DNA of 64,000 nucleotides from Antiquaquibacter oligotrophicus (GTDB lineage Bacteria > Actinomycetota > Actinomycetes > Actinomycetales > Microbacteriaceae), in assembly GCF_020535405.1 (NCBI RefSeq), contig NZ_CP085036.1, forward strand, positions 620,001 to 684,000, read 5' to 3'. A program made the translations under genes and the position numbers. Below are positions 8,798 to 16,806 of the stretch, in pieces. The notes beneath the pieces are model-generated. The model was not told the DNA's origin. It did no database searches and saw only the letters and a program-made list of their open reading frames with translations. Numbering within the stretch: position 1 is the first letter of the stretch; each line of letters begins with the position of its first letter.

Positions 8798-9931
8798 CTA
8801 ACCTTTCGCGGCGGGAGTTCTCATCCTACCGCCGCGCGACGTTGGCAAGCGCGGCCACGCCAGCACGACGGCGACGATGAGCACCGATCCAATCGTCCAC
8901 ACGGTGCCCGCGAGATTGTCGACGACGAGGATGCTGCCCGAGGGTGTGCCGAGGGCCAGAAGCGCTTCGGCTCCGAGGAGGCCAGCGGCGGCGACCCCCG
9001 CGACGATACGTGTCTCGTAGACGATTCGCAGACCGGCGAGGAGGGCGGCGCTGATCACAAGAGCGGCGATGAGCCCCCACGGCACGGGAACCGAACCCAC
9101 AACAACCGACGACTGGTGGATGACCGTGAGCACCGCACCGGCCACTCCCCCGACAACAAACGCGAACACACACGCGATGATGCGCGACAGCAAGCCGAAG
9201 CCACCGAAACCGCGAGCGGGCGGCCGCAAGCGCGCAAAACGCTCGGGTGCGGCGATCGGTACGGGCGCGCCGGATGCCCGACTGAACGTCTCGCCCGACA
9301 CCACGATCGTGCTCCCGTAGGCACCGAGAGCTTCCCGCTTGCGCCCGAGCGACTCGGGGTCATCGACTCGCACCGAGCCGCGGCCGGCGTAGTCACCGAG
9401 CACGTAGAGCGGAACACCGAGCACCTCCGCGGCCCACCGGGTCGCGTCGTGCACACGCCGAGAATCGGGCGCCCCCGCGAGCCCCTCCGGCCCGTAGGTG
9501 ACCACAACATCGGGTCGGTTGCGCATGATCGCCGCGGCGATATCGGATGCGACCTCCCCGAGGTCGGCACGCGTGAGCGCGTTCGCGGGCGCATCGGGCC
9601 GGGGCTCCGGCCCCGCAGCACCCCACGTGGTGCCGGAGTCCGCGTACTGCCGCGGCGGGAGGCCGCTCCACCGTGCACCGGGTTCTCCGAGCATCCGGTA
9701 GTCCTCGACGCCGAGGGTCGCCATCGCGCGGGTGAATTCGTCGACGTGGAGGTTGCCCAGCGCAGCACGATCGGCGGTCGGCTGGAGTGTGGGGAGCAGT
9801 TCGTCGAACTCGCCGCGAGTACACGTGACGACGGTGACCGGGGCACCGGAGCGCACGAGCCGCGCGATCGTGGCACCGGTCGCGGTCGTCTCGTCGCTGG
9901 GATGCGCGTGCACGAAGAGCACTCGCTCCAT
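8798..9931 (-). CDS. MshB-like (PIG-L family) deacetylase fused to a membrane domain, degenerate active site
   Basis: The N-terminal 235 residues resemble MshB, the zinc enzyme that deacetylates GlcNAc-inositol in mycothiol synthesis (MERVLFVHAHPSDET..., VTVVTCTRGEFDE). About 140 residues follow with four predicted membrane helices. In many actinobacteria a separate small membrane gene lies between mshB and fdxA, so this looks like a fusion of the two. The active site departs from family rule: the AHPDDE motif reads AHPSDE (catalytic Asp to Ser12), and the later GHPDH motif reads GAPDS (residues 153-157), losing both the general-acid His and the His zinc ligand, although His161 is close by. 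Either another residue takes over or the protein is no longer a deacetylase. Start at MERVLF; the frame is open further upstream without family similarity. Confidence 0.75.
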   Translation of the reverse strand: MERVLFVHAHPSDETTATGATIARLVRSGAPVTVVTCTRGEFDELLPTLQPTADRAALGNLHVDEFTRAMATLGVEDYRMLGEPGARWSGLPPRQYADSGTTWGAAGPEPRPDAPANALTRADLGEVASDIAAAIMRNRPDVVVTYGPEGLAGAPDSRRVHDATRWAAEVLGVPLYVLGDYAGRGSVRVDDPESLGRKREALGAYGSTIVVSGETFSRASGAPVPIAAPERFARLRPPARGFGGFGLLSRIIACVFAFVVGGVAGAVLTVIHQSSVVVGSVPVPWGLIAALVISAALLAGLRIVYETRIVAGVAAAGLLGAEALLALGTPSGSILVVDNLAGTVWTIGSVLIVAVVLAWPRLPTSRGGRMRTPAAKG

Positions 9932-9965
9932 GACTGGTTCCCGCTTCTCTGTCTGTGCCGAGTTG

Positions 9966-10421
9966 TTACGGAGTGACGGCGGGGGTGACCGTGTAGTTCG
10001 CGACCCAGCCGTTGGTGCCGTCCTCAGAGACAACAACGAGCACACCCCACGCGTCGCTGGTGCCGACGAACGTTCCGGCTGCGGCACCGCCGACGTCGGC
10101 CTGGGCGACAATACCCGCGCCTTCGAGTTGTGCGCGAATGTCGTCGATGGCCGTCTCGCCCGAGACGCGAATCGTGACGTTGAAGACCTTGCTGTCTCCA
10201 CTGCCGAGGCCTCCGCCGAAGAGGATCTCACCGTCGATGACGGGCACTTCTTGCTCCGGGTAGCCGGACGGCAGCGACGAGCCGCCGAGGTCGACCTCGC
10301 CGCCCGTGGCCCCTTCGATGACGGATTCGATGGGGTTGCCCATGCATCCGGAGAGGAGTGGCACGAGCGCGATCGAGAGCGCGAGTGCGACGGGTGCTGC
10401 GATGCGACGTGCTGACGTCAT
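9966..10421 (-). CDS. putative lipoprotein (151 aa)
   Basis: A secreted, lipid-anchored protein of unknown function. The signal peptide MTSARRIAAPVALALSIALV leads to the lipobox LLSGC, giving a mature N-terminal cysteine. The mature part has a Gly-rich linker and a compact domain (VFNVTIRVSGETAIDDIRAQ). It is preceded by AAGGGGA at the right distance. It lies 34 bases upstream of the MshB-like gene on the same strand and may be the first gene of the run to dapC. Confidence 0.75.
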   Translation of the reverse strand: MTSARRIAAPVALALSIALVPLLSGCMGNPIESVIEGATGGEVDLGGSSLPSGYPEQEVPVIDGEILFGGGLGSGDSKVFNVTIRVSGETAIDDIRAQLEGAGIVAQADVGGAAAGTFVGTSDAWGVLVVVSEDGTNGWVANYTVTPAVTP

Positions 10422-10502
10422 GGTCGTCCCCTTCGAATGGCGGATGTCGCGCCAATTCTAGCGAGCGGGCACCGGGCGAGTCTGGATGAGCCGAACTCAA
10501 CG

Positions 10503-10539
10503 AAATGCTTGCGAAACGTAAGGAAATACTTGCGAAACG
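10503..10539 (+). promoter_or_regulatory. 16-base direct repeat upstream of the cohesin/dockerin operon
   Basis: AAATGCTTGCGAAACG (10503-10518) and AAATACTTGCGAAACG (10524-10539) differ at one base and start 21 bases apart, two turns of DNA. This suits a regulator binding twice on one face of the helix. They end about 80 bases before the cohesin ATG. A small hairpin (GTCAGG/CCTGAC, 10576-10593) lies in the presumed leader, and AGAGGA precedes the start. Confidence 0.5.
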
Positions 10540-10621
10540 AAACGGAAACCCCGCGAACATCACACCTCTCTAACGTCAGGCGAACCCCTGACCTGCGACG
10601 CGAACACAGAGGACGCATCTC

Positions 10622-11317
10622 ATGAACCCCGCACACACCACTCGCACCCGACGTCGAACGGCGGTGATCGCCGGAGCCCTCGGACTCGGACTCGCCCTCG
10701 TCGGTGTCATCCCCGCGGCGGCAGCACCGACCGTCGGCACCGTCACTCTCGGTCTCAGCGCCACGACGCTCGAGATCGGTGACACTGTCACCGCGACAGC
10801 CACCCTCCCCGCCACGACCGACGTTTTCGCCTACGAGGTGACCTTCGCCTTCGACGCCGAACTCTTCGAGTACGTCGACGACAGCGCGACCGGCCCCGAC
10901 GGCGGATTCGACGCTGTCACCGAGGGCGACGGAACAATCACCGTCACGCACACGCGCCTCGGGACCTCCCCCGCGCTGAGCGGCGACCTTGTCGTCACCG
11001 CCGACTTCGAGGCCATCAGCGACGGTGAGACGACGATCGAGATCCCCGCGATCACACTCGTCGACAGCGAATCGGCGACCACACCGCTTGAGGATGCCGC
11101 GAGCGCCGAGGTCACCATCGAGGCTGACGAGGTAGTCGTCCCCTCGCCGTCGCCCTCCCCCTCGGCATCCGCTGGCGCTGGCGATGGTGAAGGCGGACCG
11201 CTCGCCTTCACGGGAAGCACACTCGCGAGCAACATCGCGATCATCGTTGTCGTCGCCCTCGCGGCCCTCACCCTCGGCTTCGTGCTCGTGCGTCGCCGGA
11301 TTGCGGGCACCCGATGA
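10622..11317 (+). CDS. secreted cohesin-domain protein with LAFTG sortase anchor
   Basis: A probable cell-wall scaffold protein of 231 residues. Order of parts: a signal peptide (residues 1-36, ending PAAAA), one cohesin-like domain (about 37-165, with LEIGDTVTATATLPATTDVF, AYEVTFAFDAELFEYVDDS and LVVTADFEAISDGETTIEI), a Ser/Pro linker (PSPSPSPSASAGAG), the sorting motif LAFTG, a membrane helix and a basic tail (RRRIAGTR). LAxTG suits class E sortases of actinobacteria; no sortase gene is in this window. The stop overlaps a possible start of the next gene, which encodes a dockerin-bearing amidase, so the two products are predicted to bind each other. The cohesin call rests on the strand pattern and context. 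Confidence 0.7.
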   Translation: MNPAHTTRTRRRTAVIAGALGLGLALVGVIPAAAAPTVGTVTLGLSATTLEIGDTVTATATLPATTDVFAYEVTFAFDAELFEYVDDSATGPDGGFDAVTEGDGTITVTHTRLGTSPALSGDLVVTADFEAISDGETTIEIPAITLVDSESATTPLEDAASAEVTIEADEVVVPSPSPSPSASAGAGDGEGGPLAFTGSTLASNIAIIVVVALAALTLGFVLVRRRIAGTR

Positions 11318-11367
11318 GCGCGACGCCAACCACTCGAACCGTTCGAACCGACTCAACGAGGAACTCA

Positions 11368-13227
11368 GTGAAGACTCGACGCATCAGCACCGCGATCGCG
11401 GCGACAACGGGCATCGCCTCGCTCGTCGCCGTGGGCGCACTGACGGCGACTCCCGCCGTCGCCGTACCCGACCCGGCGCCCCTGCTGGCGCCGTTCTACA
11501 CCGAGCTCGACCTCACGGGAGACCAGCAGGTCACCTCCGCCGACCTCGACCTCCTGGCGGCGAACATGGGGGCGACCCCCGAGGCTGCCGCCTGGGCATC
11601 CGTCGAGGTTGCCGATGTCGACGGAAACGACATCATCACCATCACCGACCTGGTCGCCGTGTCGCAGCGAATGGTCTACGACGATGGCCCGTTCGAGATC
11701 GTCGAGGCCTCGGCGATCGACATGCAGGCCGCGATGAACGCCGGAGTCACCACCTCCGTCGAGCTCACCCAGACGTACCTCGACCGCATCGCCGCCTACG
11801 ACAAGGTGCTCGTCGACCAAGGTGCGGGCGGTCGTCCGCTCAACTCGGTCATGACGACGAGTTCCGTCGCTCTCGCAGCGGCAGCAGCAGCGGATGCTGA
11901 GCGTGCCGAATCCGGAATGACGAGCACACTCCTCGGTATCCCCGTTGCCCTCAAGGACAACTACAACACCAAGGACATGCCCACGACCGCCGGTTGTGAC
12001 TGCTGGGTGGACAACCAGACCGAGACCGACGCGTTTATGGTCGAGGGCCTGCGCGACGCCGGCGCGGTCATCATCGCGAAGCTGACACTCGACGAGTGGG
12101 CCTATGGCTTCTCCTCGGAGTACTCCGTTGGCCAGGTCAACGAGCAGTCGATCCGGGTCGCCAACCCGTACAACACGACGAAGACGGCCGGAGGCTCGAG
12201 CGGTGGAACGGGTGCCGCGATCGCGGCGAACCTCGCCGGCATCGGCTTCGGTACCGACACCGGAGGCTCGATTCGTGTTCCCGCTTCCTACAACCAGCTC
12301 GTGGGCATCCGCCCATCGGTGGGCCTTGCGAGCCGTGACGGAATCGTGCCCCTTGCGCTCAGCCAAGACACGGGTGGGCCCATCACACGTTCGGTCACGG
12401 ATGCCGCGATCGCGCTCGACGCCGTCACGGGTGTCGACGAGAGCGACCCGGTCACCTCGGCACAGACCGGTCTCGTGCCCGAGTCCTACACGAAGTTCCT
12501 CGACGAGGACTCGCTCGAGGGTGCGCGCATCGGATTTGTCCCCTCTATGATCGGCAGCAACGCGGCAACGGTTCGCCTCTGGAACGAGGCACGAGCGGCA
12601 ATGGAAGCCAAGGGCGCGACATTTGTGCAGCTCACGGCGCCGCAGGGCTTCTCGAACGTGCTCAACGAGGGAAGCGGCAGCAAGAACGAGTTCAAGCACG
12701 ACCTCAACGGCTACATCGACGCCCACCTCGACCCCGATGTGACGCTCCGCTCGTTGGAAGCGATCGTCGATTCCCGTCGACTCGTCACTGGCCGTATCGG
12801 AGTGTACGAGGAGCGCGACGCCATCACCGAGGAGACCTACCAGGCGTGGGCCGGCCCCACTGGCTCGCACACCCTGCAGCTCGCCGCGGGTCGCGTGCTC
12901 GTGACTGCGCTGCTCAACGACCCGGACGGCAACCCCGCGACGGATGACGCCATCGATGCGATCGTCTACCCCTCGGGCAACCCGTACAGCACTCAGAGCA
13001 CCAACCTGCGGCTCAGCCCCAACACGGGCCTGCCGTCGGTGTCCGTGCCGATGGGCCAGGCGGCCGCAAGTGACGCGAATGTTGGCACGAACGCGGGCGG
13101 TGGCGTGAACCTCGAGTTCCTGGGTCGCATGTTCGACGAAGGCACCCTCATCGGGCTGACTTATGCGTTCGAGCAGGAGACGCAGAAGCGCACCACGCCG
13201 GCGCTCTACGGTCCGCTCCCGCAGTAA
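11368..13227 (+). CDS. secreted amidase-signature enzyme with N-terminal dockerin domain
   Basis: A 619-residue exported hydrolase. After a signal peptide (to about residue 32, TPAVAV) there is a dockerin: loop 1 D48-x-T50-x-D52...D59 and loop 2 D83-x-D85-x-N87...D94, each followed by an L-rich helix, the duplicated calcium-loop pattern. The rest is an amidase-signature domain with the Lys-cisSer-Ser triad: Lys196 in IPVALKDNYN, Ser278 in AGGSSGGTGAA and Ser301 in GTDTGGSIRVPA. The substrate amide is unknown. I chose GTG 11368 because AGGA stands five bases upstream and a signal peptide follows directly; ATG 11314, overlapping the cohesin stop (ATGA), would add 18 residues. The dockerin should tether the enzyme to the upstream cohesin protein. 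Confidence 0.8.
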   Translation: MKTRRISTAIAATTGIASLVAVGALTATPAVAVPDPAPLLAPFYTELDLTGDQQVTSADLDLLAANMGATPEAAAWASVEVADVDGNDIITITDLVAVSQRMVYDDGPFEIVEASAIDMQAAMNAGVTTSVELTQTYLDRIAAYDKVLVDQGAGGRPLNSVMTTSSVALAAAAAADAERAESGMTSTLLGIPVALKDNYNTKDMPTTAGCDCWVDNQTETDAFMVEGLRDAGAVIIAKLTLDEWAYGFSSEYSVGQVNEQSIRVANPYNTTKTAGGSSGGTGAAIAANLAGIGFGTDTGGSIRVPASYNQLVGIRPSVGLASRDGIVPLALSQDTGGPITRSVTDAAIALDAVTGVDESDPVTSAQTGLVPESYTKFLDEDSLEGARIGFVPSMIGSNAATVRLWNEARAAMEAKGATFVQLTAPQGFSNVLNEGSGSKNEFKHDLNGYIDAHLDPDVTLRSLEAIVDSRRLVTGRIGVYEERDAITEETYQAWAGPTGSHTLQLAAGRVLVTALLNDPDGNPATDDAIDAIVYPSGNPYSTQSTNLRLSPNTGLPSVSVPMGQAAASDANVGTNAGGGVNLEFLGRMFDEGTLIGLTYAFEQETQKRTTPALYGPLPQ

Positions 13228-13242
13228 CGAGATCCATCCACG

Positions 13243-13278
13243 GCGGAGGCCGCGACCCCCTCGGGTCGCGGCCTCCGC
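13243..13278 (+). terminator. strong hairpin after the dockerin-amidase gene
   Basis: A perfect 16-base stem (GCGGAGGCCGCGACCC paired with GGGTCGCGGCCTCCGC) with a four-base loop, starting 15 bases after the stop. No long T tract follows, as is usual for high-GC actinobacteria. Confidence 0.75.
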
Positions 13279-13333
13279 GCTGTTGTGCCGCCGAATGGAC
13301 AGCATGGACGCAGCAGGTCTAGAGTGAGCCGAG

Positions 13334-13352
13334 TTAGGTAAGGCTAACCATC
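13334..13352 (+). promoter_or_regulatory. IdeR/DtxR-type iron box upstream of efeU
   Basis: TTAGGTAAGGCTAACCATC matches the DtxR/IdeR operator consensus TTAGGTTAGGCTAACCTAA at 15 of 19 positions. It lies 24 bases before the efeU start, so iron-bound repressor would block the promoter, in keeping with iron-uptake genes downstream. Confidence 0.8.
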
Positions 13353-13375
13353 CCCACTCGATCAGAAAGCTCTCC

Positions 13376-14284
13376 TTGCTCGCCAATTTTGTCATCGGTC
13401 TGCGCGAAGGCCTCGAGGCCGCACTCGTCATCGGGATCGTCATCGCCTACCTCCGACGCAGCGGGCGCGAGCAGCACATTCGCACCGTGTGGTTCGGCGT
13501 GGCGATCGCCGTCGCACTCTCGCTCCTCCTCGGCGCGATTCTCACGTTCGGAGCCTACGGGCTGAGCTTCGAAGCGCAGGAGATCATCGGGGGCAGCCTC
13601 TCGATTGTCGCCGTCGGATTTGTCACCTGGATGATCTTCTGGATGCTGCGCACCGCTGGCAGCATGAAGTCCGAGCTCGAGAGCGGCATCGACCGAGCGC
13701 TCGAGCGCAGCGCGTGGGGGCTTGTGCTCCTGGCATTCCTCTCGGTCGCGCGCGAGGGCATCGAAACGGCGCTGTTCATCTGGTCGGCTGCACGTTCCTC
13801 GGGTGAGGCACCTCTCGCCCTCGCGGGCGCGGTGCTGGGCATCCTCACGGCGGCCTTCCTCGGTTGGCTCATCTATCGCGGGATGATCCGCATCAACCTG
13901 TCCCTGTTCTTCACGTGGACGGGCGCCCTTCTCATCGTTGTCGCGGCCGGCGTTCTCGCGTACGGCATTCACGACCTGCAGGAAGCGCGAGTGCTTCCCG
14001 GTCCCTTCCAGCCCATGCCATCGGGTGTACCGGCGGGCCTCGAGTGGCTGTGGGGCTGGGCGTTCCAGATTCCGCACGTCATCGCACCCGACAGTGTTCT
14101 CGCAGCCGTCCTCAAGGGTGTGGTCGGCTTCTCCCCCGAGATGACCTGGCTCGAGGTCATCGCCTGGGCGATCTACGTCGGGGTTGTGCTCACCCTGTTC
14201 CTGCGCAGGGTCGCCGATCAACGCCGTGCCCGGTTGGCGCGAACGATCGCCGCCAACGTCCCCGTCCCACAAGGAGAACGATGA
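13376..14284 (+). CDS. efeU: iron permease EfeU (FTR1 family)
   Basis: Membrane ferric-iron permease of the EfeUOB system. 302 residues with about seven membrane helices. Both REGLE-type iron-binding motifs are present: LREGLEA at residues 9-15 in helix 1 and AREGIETAL at about residue 124 in helix 4. The likely start is TTG at 13376, since no ATG or GTG precedes the conserved N-terminus ([13 protein letters not shown]) in frame. The stop overlaps efeO by ATGA, indicating translational coupling. An iron box lies directly upstream. Confidence 0.92.
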   Translation: MLANFVIGLREGLEAALVIGIVIAYLRRSGREQHIRTVWFGVAIAVALSLLLGAILTFGAYGLSFEAQEIIGGSLSIVAVGFVTWMIFWMLRTAGSMKSELESGIDRALERSAWGLVLLAFLSVAREGIETALFIWSAARSSGEAPLALAGAVLGILTAAFLGWLIYRGMIRINLSLFFTWTGALLIVVAAGVLAYGIHDLQEARVLPGPFQPMPSGVPAGLEWLWGWAFQIPHVIAPDSVLAAVLKGVVGFSPEMTWLEVIAWAIYVGVVLTLFLRRVADQRRARLARTIAANVPVPQGER

Positions 14285-15498
14285 AGCCCAGAATCCCGCT
14301 CTATCTGCTCGCCCTCGCCGGCGGCACCGCCCTGCTCGCGGGGTGTGTTCCAAACCCGGGCACCGACGCTGCCGCCACGGTCATCGCCGTCGACAGCACC
14401 GAGAGCGGCTGCACTGTCGAGACCGACACGGTCGCGAGCGGCACCGTCACGTTCCGCGTGAACAACAGCGGTGAGCGCATCACCGAGTTCTACCTGCTCG
14501 GCGACGACGAGCTGTCGATCGTGTCCGAGGTCGAGAACATCGCGCCCGGGGCATCCCGCGACCTCACCGTGCTCGCCCAGCCCGGCTCCTACTTCACCGT
14601 CTGCAAGCCGGGCATGATCGGTGCCGGTATCGGTCAGGCTCCCTTCACGGTGACAGGCGAAACCGTTGCGGTATCGGAGGACAAGGAGGCCGCAATTGCC
14701 GAGGCGGTCACAAACTACACCGCCTACGTGAAGACTCAGGCTGCGGAGCTCGTGCCGAATGTGCAGGAGTTCGTGGACGCCTACCTCGCGGGCAACGACG
14801 ACGAGGCTCGTCGTCTGTTCCCGCTCGTACGCATCAATTACGAGCGCATCGAGCCGACCGCAGCACAGTTCGGCGACCTCGACCCGGCCATCGACTACCG
14901 CAAGCCGGGCGCCGAGGCGGAGGGCCTCGAGTTCACGGGTTTCCACCGCATTGAGATGGACCTGTGGCTGGATGCCGCTGCCGCCAACTACCCCGACGAG
15001 ACGATCACTGCGCTCGACCCCGCCGGGCGCGCTGAGATCGGAAACAAGCTCGTGGCGGATGTCACGGCCCTCTACGACGCCGTGCACGCCGACGAGTTCG
15101 AGCTCAGCGTGAGCGACATCACCAATGGAGCGATCGGCCTCCTCGACGAGGTAGCCGCGCCCGACGGCAAGCTGCCGGGCGAAGAAAACGAGTTTGCGCA
15201 CACCGACCTCTACGACTTTTACGCCAACGTCGAGGGTGCCGAGGTCGCCTACAACGCCGTGCGTCAGATCGCACTCGACTCCGGTGCGGATGGCGAGGCG
15301 CTTGTCGCGGAACTCGACGAACAGTTCGCCGCAATGAAGGATCTACTCTCGACCTATGGCGACTACGAGAGCGGCTTCGTGTTCTACGACACGGTGAGCC
15401 AGAGCGAGCGCAACGAGCTCGGCGCACAGCTCAACGCGCTCAGCGAGCCACTGGCCCAACTCACCCACGCGGTGCTGGGGGTCGACCCGGCCGCGTGA
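14281..15498 (+). CDS. efeO: iron uptake lipoprotein EfeO (cupredoxin + M75 domain)
   Basis: Extracytoplasmic iron-binding component of EfeUOB. 405 residues: lipoprotein signal with lipobox LLAGC, a cupredoxin-like EfeO domain (about residues 35-130, with a Cys in [11 protein letters not shown]), then the imelysin/M75 domain with the HxxE metal motif in [10 protein letters not shown]. It overlaps efeU upstream (ATGA) and efeB downstream (GTGA), so the three genes are one tightly coupled operon. Confidence 0.92.
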   Translation: MKPRIPLYLLALAGGTALLAGCVPNPGTDAAATVIAVDSTESGCTVETDTVASGTVTFRVNNSGERITEFYLLGDDELSIVSEVENIAPGASRDLTVLAQPGSYFTVCKPGMIGAGIGQAPFTVTGETVAVSEDKEAAIAEAVTNYTAYVKTQAAELVPNVQEFVDAYLAGNDDEARRLFPLVRINYERIEPTAAQFGDLDPAIDYRKPGAEAEGLEFTGFHRIEMDLWLDAAAANYPDETITALDPAGRAEIGNKLVADVTALYDAVHADEFELSVSDITNGAIGLLDEVAAPDGKLPGEENEFAHTDLYDFYANVEGAEVAYNAVRQIALDSGADGEALVAELDEQFAAMKDLLSTYGDYESGFVFYDTVSQSERNELGAQLNALSEPLAQLTHAVLGVDPAA

Positions 15499-16802
15499 GC
15501 GACAACACCGATGGTGCCGTGGGCGCTGCGGGAGACGACGAGTCGCTCGCAGCGCCCACAGGTGTGTCCCGTCGCGGGCTGCTCGGCCTCGTGGCGGCGG
15601 GGGTCGGCACGGGCGCGCTCATCGGTGGTTCGGCGGTCGCGGCATCCCGCGTATCCCCCTCCGTCGACGCGGCCGGTCAGTACGCGTTCCGCGGGGAGCA
15701 TCAGGCCGGCATCGTCACTCCGGCGCAGGATCGTCTGCACTTCGCCGCGTTCGACCTGACGAGCACGGCAACACGCGACGACCTCATCCAACTGCTCAAG
15801 GACTGGACCGCGGCCGCCGAACGGCTGACCCAGGGCCTCGACGTGTCCGAGAGCGGCTCCGTGGGAGGACCCGAACTGTTGCCGCCGGATGACACGGGAG
15901 AGGCTCAGGGCCTTGCTGCGAGCGGCCTCACCATCACCTTCGGATTCGGGCCGAGCCTCTTCCGCACCGCAGACGGCACGGATCGGTTCGGGCTCGCCGA
16001 CCGCCAGCCCGCCGAACTCGCGACGCTACCGCTGTTCGCATTCGACCTCCTCGAGGAATCGGCCAGCGACGGAGATCTGTGCATCCAGGCCTGTGCCAAC
16101 GATCCCCAAGTTGCCGTCCACGCGATTCGAAACCTCAGTCGGATCGCCTTCGGCACCGCCCGCATCCGCTGGAGTCAACTCGGCTTCGGTCGCACGTCGT
16201 CGACGTCGACCACGCAAGCCACACCCCGCAACCTTTTCGGCTTCAAAGACGGCACCGCGAACGTCAAAGCCGAAGAGACCGAAGCGCTGCGCGACTTCGT
16301 GTGGGTCGGCGATGACGAACCGCAGACGTGGATGCACGGCGGCAGTTACCTCGTGACCCGGACCATCCTCATGACCATCGAGAACTGGGACAGGGTAAGT
16401 CTCGGCGAACAGAACGCGATCATCGGGCGCGACAAGGGCGAAGGTGCGCCATTGTCGGGAGGTTCCGAGTTCAGCGAGCCCGACTTCGAGCTGCGGAGCA
16501 CCAGCGGAGAGCCCGCGATTCCCGAGGACGCGCACGTTCGGCTCGCGCATCCGACACAGACGGGAACACGGATGCTCCGCCGGGGCTACAACTTCGTCGA
16601 CGGGTCCAACGAACTGGGGCAGCTCCGCGCCGGGCTCTTCTTCATGAGCTACCAGCGCTCACCGCAACAGTTCATCGACGTGCAGTCTGCGCTCGCGAAG
16701 GACTCGATGAACGAGTACATCCGCCACGTCGGCTCGGCGATATTCGCCGTGCCGCCGGGCACTCGAGCGGGCGAGTTCGTCGGCTCCGCGCTGTTCGCCT
16801 AA
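15495..16802 (+). CDS. efeB: deferrochelatase/peroxidase EfeB (Dyp type), Tat-exported
   Basis: Heme-dependent DyP-type peroxidase working with EfeO and EfeU; exported folded by the Tat system. 435 residues with a twin-arginine signal (VSRRGLLGLVAAGVGTGALI). The family motif GFKDGTANVKAEE carries the distal Asp, the distal Arg follows in GGSYLVTRTILMTIENWD, and a His in VRLAHPTQTG is a candidate proximal heme ligand region. The start overlaps the efeO stop (GTGA). It converges with typA across a four-base gap, with no terminator visible between the two. Confidence 0.92.
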   Translation: MSDNTDGAVGAAGDDESLAAPTGVSRRGLLGLVAAGVGTGALIGGSAVAASRVSPSVDAAGQYAFRGEHQAGIVTPAQDRLHFAAFDLTSTATRDDLIQLLKDWTAAAERLTQGLDVSESGSVGGPELLPPDDTGEAQGLAASGLTITFGFGPSLFRTADGTDRFGLADRQPAELATLPLFAFDLLEESASDGDLCIQACANDPQVAVHAIRNLSRIAFGTARIRWSQLGFGRTSSTSTTQATPRNLFGFKDGTANVKAEETEALRDFVWVGDDEPQTWMHGGSYLVTRTILMTIENWDRVSLGEQNAIIGRDKGEGAPLSGGSEFSEPDFELRSTSGEPAIPEDAHVRLAHPTQTGTRMLRRGYNFVDGSNELGQLRAGLFFMSYQRSPQQFIDVQSALAKDSMNEYIRHVGSAIFAVPPGTRAGEFVGSALFA

Positions 16803-16806
16803 ACGA

